Shown: positions 1 to 7,274 of the stretch, in pieces
Layout: every line of letters starts with the position of its first letter
How positions within the stretch are numbered: position 1 is the first letter of the stretch
Source: Caldilineaceae bacterium
Lineage (GTDB): Bacteria > Chloroflexota > Anaerolineae > Caldilineales > Caldilineaceae
Reading direction: 5' to 3'
Assembly: GCA_028819675.1 (NCBI GenBank)
Contig: JAPPKT010000014.1
Coordinates: 1-19,458, forward strand
DNA length: 19,458 nt
The notes under the pieces: generated by a model
What the model saw: the letters and a program-made list of their open reading frames with translations, nothing else
Told to the model about the DNA's origin: nothing
The model's database searches: none
Translations under genes and position numbers: made by a program

Positions 1-1154
1 AGGGCCGCAACGGGCAGGGGAAAACGAACCTGCTGGAGGCGGTCTATTATCTGGCAACGAGCAAGTCGCGCCATGCGCGGATGGAGCGGGAAGCGGTGGA
101 CAGGGCGGCGGCGGATGAGCCGATCCCCTACGCCCGTATCCGGGGAGAGGTAGAGCGGAAGGGGGATTCGACGACGCTTGAGATCCTGTTCACGCTGCGC
201 GGGGACGGCATTAACTACACGAAACAGACCCGGGTGAACGGTGCGCCGCGGCGCAGCATGGACCTGATCGGACATCTGCGGGCGGTGCTGTTTCTGCCGG
301 AGGACCTGACGCTTGTGGCCGGGAGTCCGAGTGAGCGGCGGCGTTATATCGACGTTGCCCTCTGCCAGATCGATCGCGGCTACTGTCAGACGCTTTCCCG
401 CTATCAGAAGGTGGTTACGCAGCGGAACAGTTTGCTGAAGCAGCTGCAGGAGCAGGAGCAGACGGACGGCCCGACGGCGGCGGCGCAACTTGCATTTTGG
501 AATGAGCAGCTGGTCGAGCTGGGAACGCGGGTGCTGGCCCGGCGGCACAGTTATCTGGCGGCGCTGGCACCGATTGCACGCCGCGTGCACGGGGAGCTCT
601 CGCAGCAGCAGGAGTCGCTGGAACTGCTGTACCTGCCCAGTTTCAATACCGGGCTTTACTCTGAAGATGACTACCAGAGGTTGCGCGAGGGCGAGGAAGT
701 CGAGACGGACGGGATCGTCGGGCTGGAAGTCGGGGCAGAGACGATCAATCAGCGTTTCCGAGAACGGCTTGAAGCCCGCCGCGGCGTTGAGTTAAGGGCG
801 GGCAGCTCGCTCTACGGGCCGCACAGGGACGAGCTGGTCTTTGTGGTCAACGGCTGGAATCTGCGCACGTACGGGAGCCGGGGTCAGCAGCGTACGGGTG
901 CACTGGCGTTGAAGCTGGCGGAACTGGAGGCGATGGCGGAGGCGACGGGCGAGAAGCCGATCCTGCTGCTGGACGACGTGATGAGCGAGCTGGATGCGCA
1001 GAGGAGGGCGGCGTTGCTGGAGGCGCTGGCGGACGTGCGGCAGGGGATTGTGACGACGACGAACTGGGCACAGTTTTCCAGTGAGTTTCAAGAGAACGCG
1101 CAGCTGTTGCAGATTGAGGCCGGGGTCGCAACCAGCGCAGTTGGCAGTCTGTGA
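1..1154 (+). CDS. recF: DNA replication/repair protein RecF (5' end missing)
   Basis: RecF is an SMC-like ATPase that binds gapped DNA and helps load RecA through RecOR during gap repair. The reading frame is open from base 3, and 383 residues are visible. About 30 N-terminal residues (first strand and helix of the ATPase head) lie outside the window, judging from the usual RecF length near 400. The first visible residues form the Walker A motif GRNGQGKTN. The RecF-typical stretch DLTLVAGSPSERRRYID lies near 300-350, the ABC-like signature YGSRGQQRT near 870-896, and Walker B LLLDDVMSELD near 960-995. A fragment starting at ATG 81 is not a real start, because the essential Walker A lies upstream of it. 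The frame is intact to the TGA at 1152. The next gene follows after about 50 bases on the same strand. Identification is firm. Confidence 0.96.
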   Translation, partial: GRNGQGKTNLLEAVYYLATSKSRHARMEREAVDRAAADEPIPYARIRGEVERKGDSTTLEILFTLRGDGINYTKQTRVNGAPRRSMDLIGHLRAVLFLPEDLTLVAGSPSERRRYIDVALCQIDRGYCQTLSRYQKVVTQRNSLLKQLQEQEQTDGPTAAAQLAFWNEQLVELGTRVLARRHSYLAALAPIARRVHGELSQQQESLELLYLPSFNTGLYSEDDYQRLREGEEVETDGIVGLEVGAETINQRFRERLEARRGVELRAGSSLYGPHRDELVFVVNGWNLRTYGSRGQQRTGALALKLAELEAMAEATGEKPILLLDDVMSELDAQRRAALLEALADVRQGIVTTTNWAQFSSEFQENAQLLQIEAGVATSAVGSL

Positions 1155-1203
1155 CCTGCGGCGTAACCGGTCGCTGACATTTTTCCACTCAAGTACATAC
1201 TCC

Positions 1204-2415
1204 ATGGACAAGAGACTCTACTACGAAGACGCCTACTGCACGCGATTCACGGCGCAGGTGGCGGAGCGGCTTACGCTTAAGGGAAAACCGGCTGTGCGGT
1301 TGAGCCGGTCGGCCTTCTATCCGACGTCGGGCGGGCAGCCGCATGACACGGGCCGTCTGGACGGCACGGGGGTGGTCGACGTGCAGGTTGGGGCTGACGG
1401 TGCGGTGCTGCATGTGCTGGCGGAGCCGCTGCAGGACGGGACTGCGAGCGTGAGCGGTGAGATCGACTGGTCGCGGCGCTATGATCATATGCAGCAGCAT
1501 TCGGGCCAGCATCTGCTGTCGCAGGTGTTTTTCCGGCGGCTGGGGCTGGAGACGGTGAGCGTGCATTTCGGTGATGCGCTCAATACGGTGGACCTGGACG
1601 GGCCGCCGCTGTCTGCGGCGCAGCTGGCGGATGTTGAGACGGCGGCCAACGGGTTGGTGTGGGAGAACCGGCCGATACGGGCATATTGGGTAGATGAAGA
1701 GGCGCGGGAGAAGGTGCCGCTGCGGCGGGCGCCGGCGGTGGCGGGTGCGACGCGCATTGTGGAGATCGACAAGTTTGACTGGTCGGCGTGCGGAGGTACG
1801 CACGTGCGGCGGACGGGGGAGATCGGGCTGATCGCGCTGGTGCGGGTGGAGAAGCACCGGGGCAGGAGCCGTGTGCATTTTGTGTGCGGAAGGCGGGCGC
1901 TGGCGGATGCGGCGCGGCGGCGGGGGCTGCTGGCGGAGGCGGCCGGTCTGCTGGACAGCGGCGTGGATGATGTGCCGGAGCTGGTGTCGAAGCAGCAGGA
2001 GGCGCTAAAGAGCGCGGAGAGGGAGTTGAAGGCGCTGCGGGACGGGCTTGTGGCGTACCAGGCGCGTGAGCTGCTGGCGGAGGCGGTGACTACGGGCGGT
2101 GTGCGGCTGGTGGCGCGGGAGATGGCGGACAGCGAGCCGGCGGCGGTGCAGGGGCTGGCGCGGGCGCTCATCTCCGAGCCGGGTGTTGTGGCATTGCTTG
2201 GTTGTGCGCGAGGGGGGAAGGGGACGGTTGTATTTGCCCGTTCGGAGGACTGTTCGGTGCATGTTGGTAATCTGCTGCGGGATACGTTGCGGGCGTTCGG
2301 CGGCGGGGGCGGCGGGCGGCCAGACTTTGCACAGGGCGGGGGTGTGGCGGAGGAGAAGTTGGTGGATGTGCTCGGGGCGGCGGCGGAGGTTGTGCGGCGC
2401 GAGGTTGGCGGCTAG
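1204..2415 (+). CDS. AlaX-type alanyl-tRNA editing protein with DHHA1 domain
   Basis: This is a 403-residue free-standing relative of the editing half of alanyl-tRNA synthetase, expected to hydrolyse Ser-tRNA(Ala) or Gly-tRNA(Ala) in the cytoplasm. The N-terminal part carries the AlaRS second-additional domain. The zinc motifs are HxxxH (H95, H99, in HMQQHSGQHLL) and CxxxH (C196, H200, in CGGTHVRRTGEIG). A helical linker rich in Ala, Glu and Lys follows. The C-terminal DHHA1 domain ends in the glycine-rich stretch at residues 366-380 (GGGGGGRPDFAQGGG) that is typical of the family. The class II aminoacylation domain is absent, so this is not alaS. ATG 1204 (MDKRLYYEDAY) is chosen because it begins the conserved domain. 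An in-frame ATG at 1081 would overlap recF by more than 70 bases and add a non-conserved arginine-rich tail. No clear Shine-Dalgarno site is visible. It resembles the long AlaX class with DHHA1. Confidence 0.9.
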   Translation: MDKRLYYEDAYCTRFTAQVAERLTLKGKPAVRLSRSAFYPTSGGQPHDTGRLDGTGVVDVQVGADGAVLHVLAEPLQDGTASVSGEIDWSRRYDHMQQHSGQHLLSQVFFRRLGLETVSVHFGDALNTVDLDGPPLSAAQLADVETAANGLVWENRPIRAYWVDEEAREKVPLRRAPAVAGATRIVEIDKFDWSACGGTHVRRTGEIGLIALVRVEKHRGRSRVHFVCGRRALADAARRRGLLAEAAGLLDSGVDDVPELVSKQQEALKSAERELKALRDGLVAYQARELLAEAVTTGGVRLVAREMADSEPAAVQGLARALISEPGVVALLGCARGGKGTVVFARSEDCSVHVGNLLRDTLRAFGGGGGGRPDFAQGGGVAEEKLVDVLGAAAEVVRREVGG

Positions 2416-2427
2416 AGCCCATTGGGA

Positions 2428-2444
2428 AGGAAACGCGATTTCCT
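2428..2444 (+). other. Small hairpin after the alaX-type gene
   Basis: A 6-bp perfect stem (AGGAAA / TTTCCT) with a 5-base loop begins 13 bases after the stop codon of the editing-protein gene. There is no U-run, so it is a weak candidate for a transcription end signal or RNA-stability element. Nothing else recognisable was seen between 2416 and 2545. Confidence 0.25.
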
Positions 2445-2545
2445 GTACGGCGTATAGGGTATGTGTAGACTTAAGGCTAATTCCGGCGTGGTTTGCAGAT
2501 TGAGAAGGCACCGCGCCGGTTGACAGTAGACGGGGAAAACTTCGA

Positions 2546-3697
2546 ATGAAGAGCAACGAGGGCATGCCCATTCTGCCGGTTGAGGCATACACATCGCAGG
2601 CGTGGTTCGACCGCGAGCAGGAGCAGATATTTTCACGAACCTGGGCTTTTGCCGGCCTGGACGGGGATGTCAGCGAACCGGGGCAGTATGTGTCGGTGCA
2701 GGCAGGGTTGAACAACATTTTTATTGTGATGGGGCAGGACGGGCAGTTGCGGGCCTTTCACAATATCTGCCGTCACCGGGGGACGCAGCTGCTGCGGGCG
2801 GTTGGAAATACGAAGAAGGTCATCACCTGCCCCTATCACGATTGGACGTACGACCTGGAGGGTTGTCTGCTGTCCGTTCCTGACAGGAGGAATCAGTTTC
2901 CTGATCTGGATATGGCGAGTCTCGGGCTGAAGAAGGCATCCGTGGCCAGCTGGCGAGGCATGTTGTGGGTGCATCCTGACGAGAATGCCGATCCGGTGGA
3001 GGCGTGGTTTGGCGGCGTGGAACCTCATCTTGGTCCTCACAATGTGGATGAGCTGGTGGAGTATGAGAAGGGGCGCACCGAATACGATATTGCGGCCAAT
3101 TGGAAAATTGTGGTCGAGAATTACATTGACGGTTATCATCTGGCGCATCTGCACTCGGGGACGCTGTCGATGTACGACCACAGGCGCATCGAGTCGGGGT
3201 TCGCGGGTCCGCACTTCCATTTTTGGGAGCCGCTCAGTGCGGAATATGCAGCGAATGTCGAGAAGAATGCGGCGTTACCACTGGTCATCCCGGCTGACGA
3301 GGCGGGCGCGTGGGTGCCGATGCTGTTTCCGGGTATTGGACTGGCAGAGAATGAGGACTCGTGGTCGGTGTTTCATCTGACGCCGCTGGCGCCTGACCGC
3401 ACGCGCGTATTGGTGCGCACGAAAATCGCCGACGCTTCATTGCTGGCGTTTGCTTCGCAGTCGATCCGCTCCTTCAATTTCTGGACGAAGCGGGTGCGAG
3501 GCAAGTATGACAGCGATGACGGCGACGATCCGATGGCGTCGGGCGACTTCATGCAGGAGGACATCTACGCGTGCGAGCAGCAGCAGCGATCGCTAAGGAG
3601 CCCCTTTTTCGAGCACGGGCCGTCCGCCTTGGAGGGGGAGGCTGGTGTGCGGCGACATCAGGAGTTGGTGATGGCGTGGTTGGGGGACAGTGCATGA
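2546..3697 (+). CDS. Rieske ring-hydroxylating (non-heme iron) oxygenase, alpha subunit
   Basis: This is a 383-residue catalytic subunit of the Rieske oxygenase family. Such enzymes activate O2 at a mononuclear iron using electrons passed through a [2Fe-2S] cluster. The cluster motif is complete: C75-x-H77 (CRHRGTQ) and C95-x2-H98 (CPYHDWTYDLEG). The catalytic domain shows bridging D195, iron ligands H198 and H203 (ENYIDGYHLAHLH), and probable third ligand D339 (MQEDIYACEQQQ). The length and the C-terminal ED-x3-CE-x-Q pattern resemble the trimethylamine, betaine and carnitine demethylase-like branch as well as aromatic dioxygenases, so the substrate is not assigned. No reductase or beta-subunit gene is adjacent, so electrons must come from a partner encoded elsewhere. 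The ATG at 2546 is preceded by a weak GGGGA site. The gene stands alone, with about 130 bases on either side. Confidence 0.92.
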   Translation: MKSNEGMPILPVEAYTSQAWFDREQEQIFSRTWAFAGLDGDVSEPGQYVSVQAGLNNIFIVMGQDGQLRAFHNICRHRGTQLLRAVGNTKKVITCPYHDWTYDLEGCLLSVPDRRNQFPDLDMASLGLKKASVASWRGMLWVHPDENADPVEAWFGGVEPHLGPHNVDELVEYEKGRTEYDIAANWKIVVENYIDGYHLAHLHSGTLSMYDHRRIESGFAGPHFHFWEPLSAEYAANVEKNAALPLVIPADEAGAWVPMLFPGIGLAENEDSWSVFHLTPLAPDRTRVLVRTKIADASLLAFASQSIRSFNFWTKRVRGKYDSDDGDDPMASGDFMQEDIYACEQQQRSLRSPFFEHGPSALEGEAGVRRHQELVMAWLGDSA

Positions 3698-3819
3698 ACA
3701 GCAGGCGGAATTCAGGTCGGGTCGCCATTGGCTAGGCAGGGATCTAGGTGCGGTGCGAGACTGGTAGTTGAAAAGAGACTATTATTTGAAATCTTCATCT
3801 AGGTTACAAATCGGGCTCC

Positions 3820-4164
3820 TCATTCATTCCTAGAAGCAACCCGGATCGGCTTCTGTTCGTCGACATCAAGGGGCACCTCCATATTGGCTCGAATGTAGTC
3901 TTCTTCTGTGTATGGTGTCCCGTCAGCGTGCCAGACGTGTGTTCCGAAGGGTCCGCTCAAGCGCCTAAAGGCGTGTTTCTTTCTTTGTATTTCTTTGTCG
4001 GTTGCTCCGTCTGCACGCATTTCTTCTGCGACCGTCTTGAACCTGGCTTCAAAGAACTCTTCGTATTCGGCTCGCAGTCTTTGGTTTCTTTCAGTTCTTC
4101 GCTTTCGCTTGGTCTCGGCGTCTTCTTCCTGAGGTAGTTCCGGTTGTCTGTTGTCTGCGGACAT
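3820..4164 (-). CDS. Hypothetical charged protein, 114 residues
   Basis: The product is not recognised. It is 114 residues long, with no membrane segment or signal peptide. The N-terminal half is highly charged and probably helical (many Glu, Arg and Lys around residues 10-65). A more ordered-looking tail follows, with GPFGTHVWHADGTPYTEEDYIRA around residues 73-95. The ATG at 4164 is preceded by only a weak AAGG-like purine stretch within an A-rich leader. The coding sequence is visibly less GC-rich than the neighbouring genes, as is the following intergenic stretch, which fits recent acquisition. It stands alone, divergent from nothing, between the Rieske gene and the end of the ABC operon. 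An open frame on the opposite strand (3908-4132) is a Ser/Phe-rich shadow. That this is a real gene is moderately likely; its function is unknown. Confidence 0.6.
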   Translation of the reverse strand: MSADNRQPELPQEEDAETKRKRRTERNQRLRAEYEEFFEARFKTVAEEMRADGATDKEIQRKKHAFRRLSGPFGTHVWHADGTPYTEEDYIRANMEVPLDVDEQKPIRVASRNE

Positions 4165-4283
4165 GGTAGTCTTTTGCCTTTTTTTGGATCCATGTCAAGG
4201 CGGATCTATTTGTTTTCGGGATTCTCTATAGTCACCGGATTGTTGCATAATATTTCGGTATTGGCCAGTAAAGTACAGTGTTA

Positions 4284-4309
4284 GAGGCACCCACAAGGGG
4301 TGCCCCTAC
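4284..4309. repeat. Hairpin-forming intergenic repeat, copy 1
   Basis: This 26-base element consists of a GA lead, a stem GGCACCC, the loop ACAAG, a stem GGGTGCC, and a CCTAC tail. A second copy lies at 14830-14856 with the same loop and tail. The G-C pairs at its stem centre are replaced here by A-T pairs on both arms, a compensatory change. It lies 31 bases past the stop codon of the last ABC permease and about 120 bases upstream of the hypothetical gene at 3820-4164. It could therefore also stop or stabilise the operon transcript. The rest of 4165-4340 shows nothing else recognisable. Confidence 0.8.
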
Positions 4310-4340
4310 GGGTGTTAGCGATGGGCTTGCGCGTTCCGTG

Positions 4341-5069
4341 CTATTTGTACAGCCCGTTCTGGAAGCGGCGCAGGAGGGCGGCGGCAATTACGCATGTGTA
4401 GAGGAAGCCGACGGCTGCGACCCAGAGGTAGGGTTGGCCGGCGGTGGCGAGCCAGTAGCCTTTTGCCGCCCAGTAGGTGGGGGAGATGCCGAGCAGCCAT
4501 TGCCATGGCTCGGGAACGAACCAGGCGGCGATCGGGACGAGGAGGAAGATACCGAGCCCTTTCATGATGGCAAGGCCTTCGACCTTGTTTTTTGCGAGGG
4601 TGGCGAGGATCAGGGCCATCATGGGGCCGAGGGGCGCGGCGGAGACGGCGAGGGGGAGAAGCTTTTCGACCGGAAGGACAAGAACGTTTATGAAGGGAAC
4701 GACGAGGAGGATCCCCAGGACGGAGATGAGGGCGGGGGTCAGGGCACGGTAGAGGGCGTAGGTGCGGACCGGCATGGGCGTCACCATGAGGGCGGTGAGG
4801 GTGTCCTGGTCTTTTTCGTCGAGGAGGAGGGTGCCGACGAGGAGGCCTACGAGCTGGGGGATGACGAGCAGGCCGAAAAAGCTGACGATGAGGAGGTAAT
4901 ATTGGCTGAGATCGAAGCCGATGTTGTCCATCAGACCGGTATGAACCCAGGGTAGAAGCCAGCGCAGGATGCCGCCAAGAATGAAGGGATAGACTATCAG
5001 GAATTGCAGCATCGAATCGCGGCGGAAGTTCAGGAAATCGCTGCGTCCCAGTGTGAAGAGTGCCCCCAT
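4341..5069 (-). CDS. ABC-2 type exporter permease (fluoroquinolone-export-like)
   Basis: This is the last gene of the leftward operon: 242 residues, about six hydrophobic membrane segments, and no large soluble loop. The N-terminal stretch is cytoplasmic and amphipathic (FTLGRSDFLNFRRDSM) and precedes the first membrane segment. The ABC-2 coupling motif appears as LDEKDQDTLTALMVTPMP around residues 106-123. Together with the permease gene just upstream (5129-5830), it should form the membrane part of an exporter driven by the ATPase at 5827-6687. Gene order and size match the two small permeases annotated as fluoroquinolone exporters in mycobacteria (the Rv2686c-Rv2688c type). That substrate is a family label, not shown here. 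The ATG at 5069 has a strong GGGAGG site five bases upstream. A 59-base gap separates it from the preceding stop, the only real gap in the operon. Confidence 0.85.
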   Translation of the reverse strand: MGALFTLGRSDFLNFRRDSMLQFLIVYPFILGGILRWLLPWVHTGLMDNIGFDLSQYYLLIVSFFGLLVIPQLVGLLVGTLLLDEKDQDTLTALMVTPMPVRTYALYRALTPALISVLGILLVVPFINVLVLPVEKLLPLAVSAAPLGPMMALILATLAKNKVEGLAIMKGLGIFLLVPIAAWFVPEPWQWLLGISPTYWAAKGYWLATAGQPYLWVAAVGFLYTCVIAAALLRRFQNGLYK

Positions 5070-5128
5070 CCTTACCTCCCCGGTTTGTCTTCGAAGTACA
5101 CGTCAACCAATCTCATTGAAACCAGGGC

Positions 5129-5830
5129 CTAAGAGCCGACCTGACGGGCGACGACCTGTTGCAGGGCATTCTGTGCCCAGCGGGTGCCGGCGGCGCAGAG
5201 CAACGCGGCGTAGAGCAGCGCGAAGATAAGCTGCCAGAGCGGAGCGTGGCCGAAGGACGCGGTGAGCAGGATCATGCCGGGGCCGCTGGGCAGAAGATAG
5301 AGAAGCGGGCCGGGTACGATGTCGAAGTAGGTGAGCAGGGGGATCTGCATGATAGCCAGAAACAAGGCGCCGGGCACCAGGTATTCGCTGATGCCGTTGT
5401 AGCGGGCGGCGATGACGAAGCCCAGCAGGGAGAGAGGATAGGACATGGCCAGCATGGCGATCACGAACCAGAGCCAGTTTAGGGCGACGCCGTAGACGAG
5501 CAGGGTCACGGCGACGCCGACGGCGAAGGCGGCGACGGAGAGAACGACGGCTTTGGCGATCAGGTATTCCAAGGAGCGGAGGGGCGTGACGACCAGCCCT
5601 TCGAGAACGCGTTCGTTTTTCTCCAGGAAGTAGAGACCGGGCATGAAGAAGAAGCCGAAGACGCCGAGATCGATAAAGAGAATTGAAACGAGTACCGGTT
5701 CCAGGCCGGCGTCGGGGATCCAATAGAGCATGAGGACCCAGACGGCGGCGACAAAGGCGGCGGCGTAGAAGATCCCCTGCCGGAACTGGATCGTGGTTTC
5801 CCAGCGCAGGAGCATGAGAAGCCGGTTCAC
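5129..5830 (-). CDS. ABC-2 type exporter permease, partner of the preceding one
   Basis: This is a 233-residue membrane protein with about six hydrophobic segments. The first covers residues 18-37 (GIFYAAAFVAAVWVLMLYWI). The ABC-2 motif LEKNERVLEGLVVTPLRSLEYL lies at about residues 69-90. It starts at GTG 5830, which overlaps the stop codon of the ATPase gene in a 4-base GTGA, a sign of translational coupling. It is expected to pair with the permease at 4341-5069 as a heterodimer in the cytoplasmic membrane. It resembles the fluoroquinolone-export permease group by size, topology and gene order. The exported compound is unknown. Confidence 0.85.
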   Translation of the reverse strand: MNRLLMLLRWETTIQFRQGIFYAAAFVAAVWVLMLYWIPDAGLEPVLVSILFIDLGVFGFFFMPGLYFLEKNERVLEGLVVTPLRSLEYLIAKAVVLSVAAFAVGVAVTLLVYGVALNWLWFVIAMLAMSYPLSLLGFVIAARYNGISEYLVPGALFLAIMQIPLLTYFDIVPGPLLYLLPSGPGMILLTASFGHAPLWQLIFALLYAALLCAAGTRWAQNALQQVVARQVGS

Positions 5831-6687
5831 GTCAGGGTCCTTCCGGTCGTCTGTATGAAGATGTCCTCGAGGGTGGCCTCCTGGGTGTGGATGGTTTCGA
5901 TGCGGTTGGTGCGCAGGATTTTGAGGAACTCGTCGCTGTCGCCGAGGCCGTCGAGGGGGAATTCGGCTTGCTGGGTGGGGGCGGAGGTCCCGTCGTGGTG
6001 GTATTCGACTGTGACGCGACGCCGGCCGTGTTGGAGGCGCAGGTTGCGGGGGGAGTCGATGAGGGTGATTTCGCCGTCGACGATGAAGGCGACGCGGTCG
6101 CAGATCTGGTCGGCGACGGTCATGTCGTGGGTTGTGAGGAAGATGGTGCGGCCTTCTTCCTTCTGCTGGCGGAGGATGTCCTTGATCTTCTGACCGTTGA
6201 CGGGGTCGAGGCCGGTGGTGGGCTCGTCGAGGAAGAGGAGTTCGGGTTTGTGAATCAGAGAGCGCACGAAGTTGAGGCGCATCTGCATGCCCTTGGAGAA
6301 CTGGCTGAGGCGGGTATCTGCGTCGTCCTCGAGGCCGACCATTTCGAGCAGTTCGGCTGGTTCGAGGGTGTCACCGTTGTAGAGAGAGCGGAAGAGGGAG
6401 AGGTTTTCGCTTGCGGTCAACTTCTGGTAGTGGTTGGGCAGCTCGAAGGCGACGCCTACCTGCTCGTAGTAGCTGTCGTCCCATTGATTGAGCGGTTTGC
6501 CGAGGACGGTTATGCTGCCCTGGAAGCCGCGCAGGAGGCGGATCAGCACTTTTTGAGTGGTGCTTTTGCCGGCGCCGCTGGGCCCGAGGAATCCGAAGAT
6601 TTCGCCCTCTTGGATGGAGAAGTCGATGCCGCGGACGGCTTCGGCTCCGCCTGGATAGGTGTAAGAGAGGTTTTCGACGGAGAGCAT
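5827..6687 (-). CDS. ABC transporter ATP-binding protein (second exporter of the operon)
   Basis: This is a 286-residue ABC ATPase of the drug/antibiotic exporter class. Walker A is GPSGAGKST (residues 35-43). The signature motif is FSKGMQMRL, in place of the canonical LSGGQ, as is usual in NatA/DrrA-like ATPases. Walker B with the D-loop is LLFLDEPTTGLDP, and the switch histidine is in TTHD. The C-terminal 80 residues form the extra domain usual in this class, ending in ATLEDIFIQTTGR. ATG 6687 is preferred over TTG 6690 because AAGGAG lies seven bases ahead of it. The stop of the regulator gene overlaps this ATG as TGATG. The two compact permeases that follow are its likely partners. It is clearly related to, but divergent from, the ATPase at 9411-10277. 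Confidence 0.93.
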   Translation of the reverse strand: MLSVENLSYTYPGGAEAVRGIDFSIQEGEIFGFLGPSGAGKSTTQKVLIRLLRGFQGSITVLGKPLNQWDDSYYEQVGVAFELPNHYQKLTASENLSLFRSLYNGDTLEPAELLEMVGLEDDADTRLSQFSKGMQMRLNFVRSLIHKPELLFLDEPTTGLDPVNGQKIKDILRQQKEEGRTIFLTTHDMTVADQICDRVAFIVDGEITLIDSPRNLRLQHGRRRVTVEYHHDGTSAPTQQAEFPLDGLGDSDEFLKILRTNRIETIHTQEATLEDIFIQTTGRTLT

Positions 6688-7274
6688 CAATTCGCTCCTT
6701 GGCCGGGCTGTTCGGGTGGGGAGTGGGCGTTTGGGGGGGCTTCTTCCTTGCTGTGGGGCACGGGGTGAAGTTGGCCCGATCTGTACGCCCGCCAGTGGTC
6801 CAATACCAGGGGGTACTCCCTTTCCATGAAGGCGTAGAGGTCCCGCATTTCTTCCAGACGCCGGCGGCGGGCGGGGGAGGCTCCGTCGAGAAGCAGGAGG
6901 CCTTTTTCGGCAAGGCGGCGGAACTCGGTAAACTGCTGGGCTTTCTCTTCGAGCACGCGGGACCAGAAGTCGGGCACGATGCGGTAGAAGTCGCGGCGGT
7001 GGCCGGGCAGGCTGAGGCGCTCGATGATGCCCATGCGGATGAGCATGCGCGTGCCGGTGCTGATGGAGGATTTGCTGGCTTGCAGGGCGTCGGTGAGCTC
7101 GTGCATGGTCTGGTGGGGCGGGTCGCAGATGAGGAGCCAGCTCAGGATTCTGCCGGTCATGCGGGGCAGGCCGGCCTCTTCCCAGAAGAGACCGAAACTC
7201 TCTACATATTCGTGCAAGTCGCCAATCGGCAGTGTAACGTCAGCGGTCAGCGGTTTGTGGTTGGCGGCGCTCAT
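6687..7274 (-). CDS. GbsR/MarR-type winged-helix transcriptional regulator
   Basis: This is a 195-residue regulator with an N-terminal winged-helix domain. LHEYVESFGLFWEEAGLPRMTGRILSWLLI lies near residues 18-47, followed by the helix-turn-helix and wing (TMHELTDALQASKSSISTGTRMLIRMGIIERL, with GHRRDFYRI). This arrangement, with FGxxxEExGxPRMxGRIL at the front, is typical of GbsR-like proteins. The C-terminal half is helical and ends in a low-complexity Pro/Glu tail. The start ATG 7274 overlaps the stop of the upstream permease gene by four bases (ATGA). An upstream in-frame start at 7457 would run through that permease gene and is rejected. Encoded in the middle of the operon, it probably represses its own operon at the inverted repeats near 10324-10421. 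That is inference from position and operator symmetry. Confidence 0.88.
   Translation of the reverse strand: MSAANHKPLTADVTLPIGDLHEYVESFGLFWEEAGLPRMTGRILSWLLICDPPHQTMHELTDALQASKSSISTGTRMLIRMGIIERLSLPGHRRDFYRIVPDFWSRVLEEKAQQFTEFRRLAEKGLLLLDGASPARRRRLEEMRDLYAFMEREYPLVLDHWRAYRSGQLHPVPHSKEEAPPNAHSPPEQPGQGAN

Noticed and set aside
1174..1201. Promoter-like CTGACA and CATACT ahead of the AlaX gene
   Set aside because: The spacing puts the transcription start beyond the ATG at 1204, so it cannot serve that start. Readthrough from recF is simpler.
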